This document shows positions 40,670 through 51,393 of a DNA stretch of 64,000 nucleotides, one piece after another. The position numbers were made by a program, and so were the translations under genes. Location of the stretch: NCBI RefSeq assembly GCF_963677195.1, contig NZ_OY781918.1, positions 484,923 through 548,922 of the forward strand, written 5' to 3'. The notes below the pieces were generated by a model. It made no database searches, was not told the DNA's origin, and was given only the letters and a program-made list of their open reading frames with translations. Every line of letters starts with the position of its first letter. Position 1 is the first letter of the stretch. This stretch comes from an uncultured Marinifilum sp. Lineage in GTDB: Bacteria; Bacteroidota; Bacteroidia; Bacteroidales; Marinifilaceae.

Positions 40670-43654
40670 CTATTTTTTCTTAGCATGCACTTTTTGTACA
40701 CGTAAGCTAGTATCGTAAGCAATTGGAGATGCAATAAATAGAGAAGAGTATGTACCAACAATTACTCCGACTAATAATGCAAATGTAAATCCTTGGATTG
40801 AAGTACCACCGAACAAGAAGATCGCTAATAATACAACCATTGTAGAAAGCGATGTACTAAATGTACGACGCATTGTACTGTTCAAGGCTTTATTTACAAC
40901 CTCTTCGCGATCGCGTTTAGGATATAATCCCAAATACTCACGAATACGGTCAAATACAACCACGGTATCATTAATAGAATAACCCACTACAGTAAGAATT
41001 GCCGCAATAAATGCCTGATCAATCTCTAACGAGAATGGTAACCATCCGTAGCAAATTGAGAAGATACCCAATACAATAATTGAATCGTGAGTTAAGGCAG
41101 CAACTGCACCTAAACCATATTGCCAGTTCGAGAAACGGAACATGATGTAAAGGAAGATTACGATTAATGCTCCAATAATAGACCAGAATGCAGAAGTACG
41201 AATATCGTCGGCAATGGTTGGTCCTACTTTTTGTGACATTTTACGGTTGTTTTCCAAGAAATCAACTTTTGTAGTTCCATCAGCTAAGTATGATTTCAAA
41301 CCATCATATAATAAGCCTTCAACCTCATCATCAACCTCTGTACCCGATTCTTCAATCTTGTATTTTGTAGATATTTTAACCTGATTATCGCCACCAAAAG
41401 TTTTTACCTCTGGAGCATGTCCGTATACTTTATCAAGAGATTGCGCAATATCTTCAACAGCTACTGGCTGATCGAATGCTACAACATAAGTTCTACCTCC
41501 TGTAAAATCGATACCTTGATTCAAACCTTTTGTAGCAAGAGAACCAATACTCAATACAATTGCTACTCCAGAAATTACATAGAATATTTTTCTTTTCTGT
41601 AAAAACTTAACTCCTGCATTACGCAACCAGTTATCGGTAAACTTAGTTGAGAAAGTAATTTTTCTGTTTCGAGCTAATGATGCTTCAAAAATTAAACGAG
41701 TAATGAAAATTGCTGCGAATAATGAAGAGAAAATACCAATTACCAATGTAGTTGCAAAACCTTTAATTGGACCTTCACCAAATAAGTAAAGAATAATACC
41801 AGTTAATAAAGTAGTAATGTTACCATCAATAATTGCAGAATAAGCATTCTTATAACCATCGCTTACCGCAAGGCTTAATCCCTTACCGGATTTCAATTCT
41901 TCCTGAATACGCTCATAAATAAGTACGTTGGCATCGACCGACATACCAATTGTAAGTACAATACCGGCAATACCTGGTAAAGTAAGAACAGCACCTAAAG
42001 AAGCAAGAATACCAAAAATAAAGAACAAATTGGCAATCAGTGCAATATTTGCAGCTAAACCAGCACCTTTACTATAGAAGAAGAACATGTAAACCAATAC
42101 CAACACGAAAGCGATGATAAATGAATACATACCTTTCTGAATAGATTCTTTACCAAGAGATGGTCCAACAACCTCATCGGCAATAATGTGAGCCGGCGCT
42201 GGAAGTTTACCTGATTTTAGAATGTTAGCAAGGTCTTTTGCTTCAGTAACCGAAAAATCACCACTAATACTTGATTGTCCACCTTTAATTTCTCCCATTA
42301 CATTAGGAGCAGTGTATACATATCCGTCCAAAACAACTGCAATGGCACGGTTTACGTTATCTTTTGTTAAGCGAGCCCAGGTTTTAGAACCTTCACCACT
42401 CATACTCATTGATACTTCATAACGAGCTGTATTTTGATCTACTTGCTCACGAGCTGAAGTTACAGCATCACCATCAAGAGGAGCTTTTCCATCTCTACTG
42501 GTAACTTTAATTGCAAATAATTCGAATATATTGCCACCTTCATCAATTGGCTTAACACCCCAATAGAATTTTAAGTTACGAGGTAAAACCGATTTAATAG
42601 CTGGCATTGCCAACATCTTATTAACTTCTGCAGTATCTCTTACTAATGATCTACCCACAACAGCTTTTGATGATCCACCTTGTTGAGCTGGATTTAATTT
42701 TGAAAACAAAGGATACATTTTTTCCATTGCTTTAGCATCCTGAGTTGCCAAAGAATCTTGCGCACCTTCTTCTTCAATTTTATCTAAAAGAGAAGCTTCC
42801 TCATCTTTTGCTTTTTCTTTAACTTCTTCTTTGGCTTTGGTAGTATCTTCTTCTTCAAGGTCAGAAGCAGCATTAATTTCTACCAATTTAGTATTTGCAG
42901 CATTAAGATACCCCATTACCTCGCCAGTACTGTAAGTTTCCCAGAACTCTAAACTTGCAGTTCCCTGTAAAAGCTTACGAACACGAGCAGCATCTTTAAT
43001 ACCTGGAAGTTCGATAATAATACGACCCGATACATCAGCTTTTTGAATATTTGGCTGTGCTACACCGAAACGGTCGATACGAGAACGAAGAATATTAAAT
43101 GTATTATCAATCGCACCATCGGTTTCTTCCTTTATTACCTTTAACACATCAGCGTTAGAAGCTCCAAATGGAATTTTATCTTTCAACTCAAGAGTTCCAA
43201 AAATATCTGGAGATGATAACTGAGCATTAGGATCTATTTCGTTAAATGCTTCTCCAAACAGGGTAACAAATCCCTTATTACTGTTAGCCTGCATCTCTTT
43301 TGCTTTAGCAATTGCAGCATTGAAAGTTTTATCTTTGCTGTTGTTAGCCATCGCTTTGATGATATCAACAACAGATACTTCCATTGTAACGTTCATACCG
43401 CCCTTTAGGTCAAGCCCAAGATTCATTTCCAACTCTTTACACTCTTTATAAGTGTACTTTTTCAGCCAAAAGAAATTATAAACCTCTTCTCCTCTTATCG
43501 AGTCAAGATAAGTTTGTTCCTTTTTAATGTCGCCAGCTCCAAATTCCTGAGCCTCCTTTTCAACTTTTTTCGTTACGTAAGTAAAAGTCAATTGATACAA
43601 ACTCACTAACGCAAAGACAATAGCGAGTAGACGAATCGCTCCTTTATTTCGCAT
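40670..43654 (-). CDS. secDF: Fused protein translocase subunit SecDF
   Basis: 994 residues, a natural fusion common in Bacteroidota. SecD part: LGLDLKGGMNVTMEV near residue 80, a large P1 periplasmic domain with an inserted low-complexity Lys/Glu segment (about 255-310), and six C-terminal membrane helices including GIAGIVLTIGMSVDANVLIYERI. SecF part from about 680: GIDFTGGRTYVVAF and ALTHDSIIVLGIF, TVVGYSINDTVVVFDRIRE. It uses the proton-motive force to pull secreted proteins from the Sec channel. Confidence 0.97.
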   Translation of the reverse strand: MRNKGAIRLLAIVFALVSLYQLTFTYVTKKVEKEAQEFGAGDIKKEQTYLDSIRGEEVYNFFWLKKYTYKECKELEMNLGLDLKGGMNVTMEVSVVDIIKAMANNSKDKTFNAAIAKAKEMQANSNKGFVTLFGEAFNEIDPNAQLSSPDIFGTLELKDKIPFGASNADVLKVIKEETDGAIDNTFNILRSRIDRFGVAQPNIQKADVSGRIIIELPGIKDAARVRKLLQGTASLEFWETYSTGEVMGYLNAANTKLVEINAASDLEEEDTTKAKEEVKEKAKDEEASLLDKIEEEGAQDSLATQDAKAMEKMYPLFSKLNPAQQGGSSKAVVGRSLVRDTAEVNKMLAMPAIKSVLPRNLKFYWGVKPIDEGGNIFELFAIKVTSRDGKAPLDGDAVTSAREQVDQNTARYEVSMSMSGEGSKTWARLTKDNVNRAIAVVLDGYVYTAPNVMGEIKGGQSSISGDFSVTEAKDLANILKSGKLPAPAHIIADEVVGPSLGKESIQKGMYSFIIAFVLVLVYMFFFYSKGAGLAANIALIANLFFIFGILASLGAVLTLPGIAGIVLTIGMSVDANVLIYERIQEELKSGKGLSLAVSDGYKNAYSAIIDGNITTLLTGIILYLFGEGPIKGFATTLVIGIFSSLFAAIFITRLIFEASLARNRKITFSTKFTDNWLRNAGVKFLQKRKIFYVISGVAIVLSIGSLATKGLNQGIDFTGGRTYVVAFDQPVAVEDIAQSLDKVYGHAPEVKTFGGDNQVKISTKYKIEESGTEVDDEVEGLLYDGLKSYLADGTTKVDFLENNRKMSQKVGPTIADDIRTSAFWSIIGALIVIFLYIMFRFSNWQYGLGAVAALTHDSIIVLGIFSICYGWLPFSLEIDQAFIAAILTVVGYSINDTVVVFDRIREYLGLYPKRDREEVVNKALNSTMRRTFSTSLSTMVVLLAIFLFGGTSIQGFTFALLVGVIVGTYSSLFIASPIAYDTSLRVQKVHAKKK

Positions 43655-43804
43655 GTGTTTAGGTTTAAAAAATTCTTATTATATGTGGTATTTTATATTT
43701 TTACCCTCAAATTAACGCACAAATATATCAATTTTTTTCAAATTCCTTTGTTCAATATATTCAAGCGTTTAATGCATTTTCAGACTTTTTGAAATCTGGA
43801 AGAA

Positions 43805-44233
43805 TTAGAAGCTTTCTAATTTCAGTTTTTTTTCTCTATAATTAATAATTCCATGATGCTTTAAAAGGAAGTCGCTACCCAATAAACCGCAAATTTTCCT
43901 CTGACAATATTGCTGATACATTTCGTTAATGCCTGATAGATCGATTAATGCACAAGAAAAATCATCAACAATTAGTTCTCCAATCTGAAAACTCTCAATT
44001 TTTCCCATTTGGGTTTCAATACTTCCTTCTCCTAATCCTCTGGATTGCATCTCCGATTCATTTTGTTCAAATTTTTCATAAACATCAACAAAATTTTTAT
44101 CTAAAACTGTTTTAGATGCTCCTGTATCAATTACCAATTCGCCTTCTTGTAATGAATTTATTGTACACTTAATAAGAAGGTGATAGCTATTATTTTCTAA
44201 TTCTATTATTTCTATGGGTATTTCTATATCCAT
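43805..44233 (-). CDS. Retropepsin-like aspartic protease
   Basis: About 142 residues from MDIEIPIEIIELENNSYH. Catalytic motif LVIDTGASKTVLD (DTGA), flap-like loop, and a distal hydrophobic motif CGLLGSDFLLKHHGIINY. Such one-domain proteins act as dimers. No signal peptide with this start, so likely cytosolic; a start at 44272 would add 13 residues. Confidence 0.8.
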   Translation of the reverse strand: MDIEIPIEIIELENNSYHLLIKCTINSLQEGELVIDTGASKTVLDKNFVDVYEKFEQNESEMQSRGLGEGSIETQMGKIESFQIGELIVDDFSCALIDLSGINEMYQQYCQRKICGLLGSDFLLKHHGIINYREKKLKLESF

Positions 44234-44353
44234 TATCTGTATTTTCAAAGGATAGCAAATATACCAAAACATGAGATATTTACACTATCAATACTAAACA
44301 AAATCTAAATGAGATTTGATACTGTATCATTCAAAATAATTTTATATAAAAAA

Positions 44354-44379
44354 AGGTTGTTTCAAAATAGAAACAACCT
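44354..44379 (-). terminator. Terminator after mdh
   Basis: Perfect 10-bp stem (AGGTTGTTTC / GAAACAACCT), six-base loop, T-run on the minus strand; 27 bases after the mdh stop. Confidence 0.88.
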
Positions 44380-44405
44380 CTTTTACCTTTAATAAAATGA
44401 ATTAA

Positions 44406-45344
44406 TTAAGATATAATATTCATTTCATCTAAAACTTTCATTACAGACTTAACAGCTTCTGCCGAATCTTTCAACATAGCCATTTCTTCTTCGTTTAATT
44501 TTACTTCGATAATTTCTTCGATACCATTCTTTCCTAATTTTACAGGAACTCCTAGGTAAATATCTTTCATTCCATATTCGCCATTAAGCAATGCACAAAC
44601 TGGGAAAATTCTTTTTTGATCGCGAACAATTGCCTCAACCATTTGAGCTGCTGCTGCTCCTGGCGCATACCAAGCAGATGTTCCCATCAAGTTCACTAGC
44701 TCACCACCACCAAATTTAGTTCTTTCGATAATAGCATTCAGCTTATCTTCCTCAATTAAATCAGTAACAGGAATACCTGCAACGGTAGTATAACGAGTCA
44801 ATGGAACCATTGTATCTCCGTGTCCACCCATAAGTAAAGCCTGAATATCCTTAGGAGAAACATTTAACTCCTCGGCAAGGAATGCACGGTAACGAGCTGT
44901 ATCCAATACACCAGCCATACCAAATACTTTGTTCGATGCTTTTTTAGCAGTTAAAAATGCTGCATAAGTCATAACATCTAAAGGATTAGATACAATGATA
45001 ATGATTGCATCAGGAGAATGAGCAATTACATTTTCGGTTACCATTTTAACGATACCTGCATTGGTCGCGATTAAGTCATCACGACTCATACCCGGTTTAC
45101 GAGGAAGTCCCGAAGTAATTACAACAACCTCTGATCCTGCAGTTGCTGCATAATCATTAGTTACACCTTTTACTCTTGTATCATAGTAATTAATTGGAGC
45201 AGTTTGCCACATATCTAAGGCTTTTCCTTCTGCCAAACCATCTTTAATATCTACAACAATTACCTCGTTTGCCAATTCTTTTTGAGCAATGCAATTAGCA
45301 CAAGTTGCGCCCACGTTTCCTGCACCTACAACTGTAATTTTCAT
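44406..45344 (-). CDS. mdh: Malate dehydrogenase
   Basis: 312 residues, LDH-like malate dehydrogenase. NAD loop VVGAGNVGATCANCIAQ, substrate arginines in SGLPRKPGMSRDDL, IIIVSNPLDVMTY, and the active His in ALLMGGHGDTMVPL. Converts malate to oxaloacetate in the TCA cycle. Normal length, own terminator, promoter-like TATATTTG at 45493-45500 (minus). Confidence 0.96.
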   Translation of the reverse strand: MKITVVGAGNVGATCANCIAQKELANEVIVVDIKDGLAEGKALDMWQTAPINYYDTRVKGVTNDYAATAGSEVVVITSGLPRKPGMSRDDLIATNAGIVKMVTENVIAHSPDAIIIIVSNPLDVMTYAAFLTAKKASNKVFGMAGVLDTARYRAFLAEELNVSPKDIQALLMGGHGDTMVPLTRYTTVAGIPVTDLIEEDKLNAIIERTKFGGGELVNLMGTSAWYAPGAAAAQMVEAIVRDQKRIFPVCALLNGEYGMKDIYLGVPVKLGKNGIEEIIEVKLNEEEMAMLKDSAEAVKSVMKVLDEMNIIS

Positions 45345-45801
45345 GTCAATAAGTTTTTAAATAAAGCAATATGTAATAATCACGAATCAAATAATTAAAA
45401 TCTCTTTTTATCATGAATATTTCATAAAGCATTTAGTCTATGATTATATAATTTATTTCTCTTTAATGAAGAATTTTTTCTTTATTATGTGACAAATATA
45501 TATACAATGATGAATTTTAAATTAGAAATTAACCTGCTATTCAACAGGATTTAATAAATATATAAAATTTAAAAAATATACATACACTTTTGTACATATT
45601 TAGAAACTTTAGACAATGGGTAAAAACACCCACACAACACTTTAGCTCATTAACAGATATTCGGACCTCTTAGTATTTATGCTATTTTCAACATCCATTG
45701 AAGAAAATAATTCACTTAAAAAAAAACACCAAATACAGTCTAAAAAACTTTGAAGAATAGCAGTGCAAACGATTACGGAATTTTTTCTCTTTATAAACTA
45801 A
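45345..45801. other. Intergenic gap between mdh and glmM
   Basis: AT-rich, about 460 bases. It holds the mdh leader with a -7-like TATATTTG (45500-45493, minus) and ends at the glmM terminator. I see no coding frame, tRNA or strong structure in the rest. Confidence 0.5.
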
Positions 45802-45832
45802 AAAAGTGTAGCAGATATCCCACTACACTTTT
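45802..45832 (-). terminator. Terminator after glmM
   Basis: Ten-bp stem AAAAGTGTAG / CTACACTTTT with an 11-base loop and T-run on the minus strand, 20 bases after the glmM stop. Confidence 0.85.
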
Positions 45833-45852
45833 CATAATTATAATGATAATAT

Positions 45853-47241
45853 TTATTTTATAATCTCTTTTATCTCCGAAATGATCTTTTCTGCCAATTT
45901 ATTTGCAGTATCTTGACTTTCACTTTCAGAATAAATACGAATAATTGGTTCGGTATTCGATTTTCTTAAATGAACCCACTCTTCTGCAAAATCTATTTTA
46001 ACACCATCAATATCATTTACTTTTTCGTTTTGATATTTCTCTTTCATGGCAACTAAAACAGCATCAACATCAATTTCGGGTGTTAATTGAATTTTATTTT
46101 TCGAAATAAAATAATTTGGATATGATGCTCTTAAGTCTGATGCTTTTTTACCGGTTTTAGCCAAATGTGTTAAAAACAAAGCAACTCCAACCAAAGCATC
46201 TCTTCCATAATGGCTCTCAGGATAAATAATCCCACCATTACCCTCGCCACCAATAATTGCATTATTAGCTTTCATCTTGCTTACAACATTAACCTCTCCA
46301 ACTGCCGATGCTTCGTAATCTCCTTGGTGTTTTTTTGTAACATCGCTTAAGGCTCTTGTTGAGGAAAGATTAGAAACAGTATTACCCGGAGTATTTGCCA
46401 AAACATAATCGGCACAAGCAACTAAAGTATATTCTTCTCCAAACATACTTCCATCTTCGTTTACAATTGCTAGTCTATCTACATCGGGATCTACAACAAA
46501 ACCCAAATCGGCTTTCCCTTCCTTCATTACCTTTGCAATTTCGGTAAGATTTTCGGGAAGCGGCTCTGGATTATGAGGAAATTGTCCGTTTGGTTCACAA
46601 TACAATTCAACAACATTTTGCACTCCCAATGCTCTTAACAATTCTGGAATTGCAATTCCACCAACCGAGTTAACAGCATCAACAGCAACTGAGAAATTTG
46701 CTTTTTTAATTGCTTCTACATCAACTAGGTTTAAAGATAAAACATGTTCGATGTGCTTTTGAGTATAATTATCAATGTTGGTAACTTTTCCTAAGTCATC
46801 AACATCAGCAAAATTAAAATCTTCGTTTTCGGCAATGGATAAAACTAATTTTCCATCCTCATCGTTAAGAAACTCGCCTTTTTCGTTTAATAATTTTAAT
46901 GCATTCCATTGTTTTGGATTATGACTTGCTGTAAGAATAATACCACCATGAGCATTTTCGCCTGTTACAGCCAATTCTGTTGTTGGTGTTGATGCTAATC
47001 CTATTTCTATAACATCAATTCCAAGTCCTAATAAAGTTCCAACCACTAACTTATCTACCATTTCTCCAGAAATACGTGCATCGCGACCTACCACAACTTT
47101 AATTTTATTGCCATTGTGTCGGCGTAGTGCCCAAGTTCCATAAGCTGCAGCAAATTTCACAACATCAAGAGGACTTAAGCCATCGCCAACTTGCCCACCA
47201 ATGGTTCCTCGAATTCCCGATATAGATTTTATTAATGTCAT
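45853..47241 (-). CDS. glmM: Phosphoglucosamine mutase
   Basis: 462 residues. Catalytic Ser106 in ILTASHNPKQWNALK, metal-binding DPDVDRLAIV, sugar-binding GGEGNGGIIYP, phosphate-binding RKSNTEPIIRIYSES. Interconverts glucosamine-6-P and glucosamine-1-P for cell wall and LPS precursors; GlmM is preferred over a general phosphomannomutase by length and motifs, though this cannot be proved here. Confidence 0.9.
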   Translation of the reverse strand: MTLIKSISGIRGTIGGQVGDGLSPLDVVKFAAAYGTWALRRHNGNKIKVVVGRDARISGEMVDKLVVGTLLGLGIDVIEIGLASTPTTELAVTGENAHGGIILTASHNPKQWNALKLLNEKGEFLNDEDGKLVLSIAENEDFNFADVDDLGKVTNIDNYTQKHIEHVLSLNLVDVEAIKKANFSVAVDAVNSVGGIAIPELLRALGVQNVVELYCEPNGQFPHNPEPLPENLTEIAKVMKEGKADLGFVVDPDVDRLAIVNEDGSMFGEEYTLVACADYVLANTPGNTVSNLSSTRALSDVTKKHQGDYEASAVGEVNVVSKMKANNAIIGGEGNGGIIYPESHYGRDALVGVALFLTHLAKTGKKASDLRASYPNYFISKNKIQLTPEIDVDAVLVAMKEKYQNEKVNDIDGVKIDFAEEWVHLRKSNTEPIIRIYSESESQDTANKLAEKIISEIKEIIK

Positions 47242-47590
47242 ATTATAATTTTATTTAAAGTTTACAGATTAGTTAAATAATCAAAATTTTGCTTTTAAAA
47301 TTCCTATACAATTCTAGAAACTCGAAAGTAAATTTTGCATCAAATTTAGTAAAACAAATCAAGCCATTATTCCTTTTTATGTCGATTATTGTTTAAAAAA
47401 TAATGGAATAAGCCTTATTCTCGGAACCTTTATAAATCTACACCTGCCTTACAACTTAATTGCATGGGAGTAAAATTAAGGGCAAGATTAATTTTTAATA
47501 CTATTAATTTTTATTTATTAAGACCCGAAATTAATATATTCTTTGATTATTAATACCTTTGCAGGTTCAGAACAGATGATTTAATCAGAA
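47242..47590. other. Divergent promoter region glmM / S4 pseudouridine synthase
   Basis: 349 bases without a gene. TACCTTTG at 47554-47561 is a possible -7 box for the plus-strand gene. AT-rich, otherwise nothing recognisable. Confidence 0.5.
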
Positions 47591-48763
47591 ATGGAAGAGA
47601 ATAAAAAACAAAAACCAGGCAGAGGCAGATCTTCATTTGGGTCGAAAAGATACAACAATAGAAAATCAGAAGACTCGAATTCGAGATTGGACAAGAAACG
47701 TGGCTCCAATTTCGAAAGAAACCAGGAAGAAGGCGAGAAAACTTTTAAGGGTAAAAGAAAATTTAATAAAGGTTTTCGAAAACACGATGGAGAATCGTTT
47801 TCAAATTATTCGGAGGATGATTCACCAAGAGATCGCAGAGGTAATAGAGATTGGAAATCGAGAAATCGTAAGGACGACAGAAGAAGACCAAACTTTGCTG
47901 ACAAAAAAAGAACCTTTGAAGAAAAATCTGAAAAAGAAATAGAAGAACAAAAAGCAGAGCGATTTAAAAATAAACCAGAGAAAGAGGTGCTTCGTAAAAA
48001 GCATTATAGCAAAAAGAAACAGCTAGAACATGCAAAATTGGTAGGACCTGCCGATGGAATATTACGATTAAACAAATACATTTCGAACACAGGCGCCTGC
48101 TCGAGAAGAGAAGCTGACACTAGAATTGCCGATGGCAGAATAACTGTTAATGGTACTGTTGTAACCGAAGTAGGTACAAAGGTTAACATTAAGGATAAAG
48201 TGTGTATGGATGGAACTCTTCTTCAGCCCGAAGCAAAAGTTTATATTGCCATAAACAAACCTAAAGATTTTGTGACTACACTAGATGATCCGATGGGGCG
48301 CAAAACGGTTATGGACTTAATTAAAAATGCTTGCAAGGAAAGAGTTTATCCGGTAGGAAGATTAGACAGAATGACAACTGGAGTATTACTTTTTACTAAT
48401 GATGGTGATTTAACAAAACGCTTAACTCACCCAAGCTATAACAAGAAAAAAATCTATCATGCATTTCTTGATCGAGAAATTACCCAAGAAGAGCTTGATA
48501 AGGTTTTAGAAGGTTTGGAACTGGAAGATGGATTAATAAAGGCTGATGCCATTAGCTTTGCCGATTCTGAAGACAAAAAGCAAGTGGGATTAGAAATTCA
48601 CTCTGGAAAAAATAGAATTGTTCGTCGTATTTTCGAACATTTGGGTTACGAAGTTGAAAAACTTGACAGAGTATTTTTTGCAGGAATTACCAAGAAAAAT
48701 CTCCCTAGAGGAAAATGGAGATTCCTAAGCGAAGAAGAAGTTAGAATGCTGAAAAACTTCTAA
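47591..48763 (+). CDS. rluB: S4-domain pseudouridine synthase, RluB type, with basic extension
   Basis: 390 residues. Residues 1-150 are an unusual Arg/Lys/Glu-rich low-complexity extension (KKQKPGRGRSSFGSKRYNNR...), common in Bacteroidota RNA-binding proteins. Then an S4 domain (LRLNKYISNTGACSRREAD) and the RsuA/RluB-type catalytic domain with VYPVGRLDRMTTGVLLFTNDG (catalytic Asp in GRLD) and GKNRIVRRIFEHLGYEV. Isomerises uridine in 23S (or 16S) rRNA. Confidence 0.9.
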   Translation: MEENKKQKPGRGRSSFGSKRYNNRKSEDSNSRLDKKRGSNFERNQEEGEKTFKGKRKFNKGFRKHDGESFSNYSEDDSPRDRRGNRDWKSRNRKDDRRRPNFADKKRTFEEKSEKEIEEQKAERFKNKPEKEVLRKKHYSKKKQLEHAKLVGPADGILRLNKYISNTGACSRREADTRIADGRITVNGTVVTEVGTKVNIKDKVCMDGTLLQPEAKVYIAINKPKDFVTTLDDPMGRKTVMDLIKNACKERVYPVGRLDRMTTGVLLFTNDGDLTKRLTHPSYNKKKIYHAFLDREITQEELDKVLEGLELEDGLIKADAISFADSEDKKQVGLEIHSGKNRIVRRIFEHLGYEVEKLDRVFFAGITKKNLPRGKWRFLSEEEVRMLKNF

Positions 48764-48791
48764 AAATTGCTGCCATTATAAGCATTTAGCT

Positions 48792-48846
48792 AAAAAACTG
48801 CAATCTACTATTGAGAAATACACTCAAAACAGATTGCAGTTTTTTT
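48792..48846 (+). terminator. Terminator between rluB and ribH
   Basis: Arms AAAAACTGCAATCT and AGATTGCAGTTTTT enclose a smaller TTGAG/CTCAA hairpin; T-runs follow on both strands, so it can serve both convergent genes. Confidence 0.85.
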
Positions 48847-48887
48847 ATTTATACTCTTACAGCCAATTGCTGAGAACAGTTTACTAA

Positions 48888-49349
48888 TTAAAACTGCTTT
48901 AATAGGTTAGCCATTTCAATTGCAGAAACTGCTGCTTCAAAACCTTTGTTTCCAGCTTTTGTTCCGGCACGTTCAATTGCCTCTTCGATAGAGTTGGTAG
49001 TTAAAACTCCAAAAATAACAGGAACTTCGGAGTCTAAAGAAACACTAGCCACACCTTTGGTAACTTCGTTCGACACATAGTCGAAATGAGGAGTAGAACC
49101 TTTAATAACAGCTCCCAAACAAATTACCGCATCGTACTTTCCACTTTTCACCATTTTTTTAGCAAGCAATGGAATTTCGAATGCTCCAGGAACCCATGCA
49201 AGATCAACATCAGCTTCGGATGCACCATGACGCTTAATTGCATCTAAAGCACCACCTAATAATTTGCTTCCAATAAATTCGTTAAAACGTCCTGCTACAA
49301 TTCCAAACTTAAGACCTTCAGCTATTAATTTACCTTCAATTGTATTCAT
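48888..49349 (-). CDS. ribH: 6,7-dimethyl-8-ribityllumazine synthase
   Basis: 153 residues. [65 protein letters not shown] (the substrate-binding GAVIKG) and [17 protein letters not shown] are diagnostic. Condenses the two riboflavin precursors. Downstream of ribBA, ribE and ribD on the same strand, spacing 60, 29 and 47 bases. Confidence 0.97.
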   Translation of the reverse strand: MNTIEGKLIAEGLKFGIVAGRFNEFIGSKLLGGALDAIKRHGASEADVDLAWVPGAFEIPLLAKKMVKSGKYDAVICLGAVIKGSTPHFDYVSNEVTKGVASVSLDSEVPVIFGVLTTNSIEEAIERAGTKAGNKGFEAAVSAIEMANLLKQF

Positions 49350-49409
49350 TTTATCTTAGATTTTAGATGTGAGAAATGAGATTCCTCATATTCTCATTAA
49401 CACATTAAC

Positions 49410-50648
49410 TTATTTTATTTTTTTATCGTCGTTCTGAAGATTCCACTTCACATCCTGATGCAACATGTGGCCCATTTTTTTCATCTTCGTCATTAGGTAA
49501 AATTCATTTTTCTCATGATGAGACATTTCAATCTCTTCCCGATCGACAATTTTAATTCCGTATCCTTTTATTCCCGCTATTTTTAGAGGATTATTGGTCA
49601 TCAGCTTCAAATTCTTAATGCCTAAATCAGCAAGAATTGCTGCACCAATACCATAATCGCGCAAATCGGCTTTAAAGCCTAAAGCAAGGTTTGCTTCAAC
49701 AGTATCCATACCCATATCCTGCAACTGGTAAGCACGTAATTTATTTATCAAACCAATTCCTCTTCCTTCCTGACGCATGTATAACAACACACCTCTTCCT
49801 GCTTCGTTAATTCTTCGCAGCGCCTCTTGCAACTGATCACCACAATCGCAACGCAGCGACCCAAAAGCATCTCCGGTTAAACACTCCGAATGCACTCGGG
49901 TTAATACAGGCTCTTCGGTATTCACATCACCTTTTACCAAAGCAACATGATGCTCTCCTGTTATTTTATTGATATAACCATGAGCTCTGAATTCACCATG
50001 TTTGGTTGGCATTTCGGTCTCGGTTATTTTTTCAATCATGCTCTCTGTCTGACGACGATACTCAATCAAATCAGCAATGGTAATCATCTTAAGATTGTGA
50101 GCTTTGATGTATTCCTTTAACTGAGGAACACGAGCCATGGTTCCATCTTCATTCATGATTTCACAAATCACTCCTGCCGGATACAAACCTGCCATTCGCG
50201 CCAAATCGACTGCTGCCTCGGTATGTCCTGCCCGAACCAATACTCCATTTTTGCGAGCTACCAATGGAAAAATATGTCCCGGACGAGTAAAATCTTCCGG
50301 TTTGGCAGCTTTATCTAATACTTTTTTTATGGTATGCGCTCTTTCATGGGCCGAAATTCCTGTTGTACAATCTGCAGCATCAATACTAACTGTAAAAGCC
50401 GTTTGCTTTGCATCTGTATTGTTGTACACCATCATATCGATGTTTAATTCATCCAATCTTTCCTTAACAATTGGCATACAAATTAAACCGCCTGCCTGAC
50501 GAGCCATAAAATTAATTGCTTCCGGTGTTACCATCTCGGCAGCCATTAACAAATCACCCTCATTCTCACGATCTTCATCATCAACCACCACAATCATTTT
50601 TCCTTGTCTGATGTCCTCAATCGCTTCTTCTATAGTATTAAAATCCAT
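49410..50648 (-). CDS. ribBA: Bifunctional DHBP synthase / GTP cyclohydrolase II
   Basis: 412 residues. RibB part (1-205): [57 protein letters not shown]. RibA part (205-400): [22 protein letters not shown] with three zinc cysteines and [14 protein letters not shown]. Supplies both branches of riboflavin synthesis. Confidence 0.97.
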   Translation of the reverse strand: MDFNTIEEAIEDIRQGKMIVVVDDEDRENEGDLLMAAEMVTPEAINFMARQAGGLICMPIVKERLDELNIDMMVYNNTDAKQTAFTVSIDAADCTTGISAHERAHTIKKVLDKAAKPEDFTRPGHIFPLVARKNGVLVRAGHTEAAVDLARMAGLYPAGVICEIMNEDGTMARVPQLKEYIKAHNLKMITIADLIEYRRQTESMIEKITETEMPTKHGEFRAHGYINKITGEHHVALVKGDVNTEEPVLTRVHSECLTGDAFGSLRCDCGDQLQEALRRINEAGRGVLLYMRQEGRGIGLINKLRAYQLQDMGMDTVEANLALGFKADLRDYGIGAAILADLGIKNLKLMTNNPLKIAGIKGYGIKIVDREEIEMSHHEKNEFYLMTKMKKMGHMLHQDVKWNLQNDDKKIK

Positions 50649-50677
50649 AGCTTTATGTATTGTTGTTATGTTGTTTG

Positions 50678-51337
50678 TTATACAAATCCGTTTTCTTTCA
50701 AAAAATCCATCGAGATATCTGATTTTTTTTTCTGATCTTTCTCGTCATCTCTATGAAACATAAATTTTTCAATATATTTAGCAGTCATATCACATTCTAA
50801 ATTCACTTTTTCGCCTGCCTTTTTGGAGCTTAAAGTGGTATCATCCTGTGTTAAAGGAATAATCGACACTTTAAAAATTTTATCATCCACATAAGCCACC
50901 GTAAGACTGATTCCATCAATCGCAATCGATCCTTTTTCAATCACATATTTCAGAATGTTTTTAGGAGCGGCAATACTCACCCATATCGCATTATCGTCTT
51001 GTTCTTTTCCTACAATTTCTCCCAATCCATCAACATGTCCGCTTACCATGTGGCCACCTAATCTATCTCCTACACGAACAGCGCGTTCCAAGTTCACACA
51101 ACTTCCTGCTCCGAGCAATCCAAAATTGGTTCGGCTCATGGTTTCCGGCATTACATCTGCAGAAAAACCATTGGAATCGAAACTTACAACAGTCAGGCAA
51201 ATTCCATTAGTTGCAATGCTGTCGCCCAATTTCACATCGTCCATTATTTTACTGGCCGAAACATCCAAACGAATGGCTTTCCCACCTTTTTTTATGGATT
51301 TAATATTTCCTATTTCTTCAATTAATCCTGTAAACAT
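50678..51337 (-). CDS. ribE: Riboflavin synthase, alpha subunit
   Basis: About 219 residues starting [15 protein letters not shown], the classic start. Two lumazine-binding repeats: [16 protein letters not shown] ... [14 protein letters not shown] and [15 protein letters not shown]. Dismutates two lumazines to riboflavin. Confidence 0.96.
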   Translation of the reverse strand: MFTGLIEEIGNIKSIKKGGKAIRLDVSASKIMDDVKLGDSIATNGICLTVVSFDSNGFSADVMPETMSRTNFGLLGAGSCVNLERAVRVGDRLGGHMVSGHVDGLGEIVGKEQDDNAIWVSIAAPKNILKYVIEKGSIAIDGISLTVAYVDDKIFKVSIIPLTQDDTTLSSKKAGEKVNLECDMTAKYIEKFMFHRDDEKDQKKKSDISMDFLKENGFV

Positions 51338-51393
51338 ATTTTTCAAGTATCAAGTAACAAGCTCAAAGTATTAAAACTTCTAATGCCTTTACT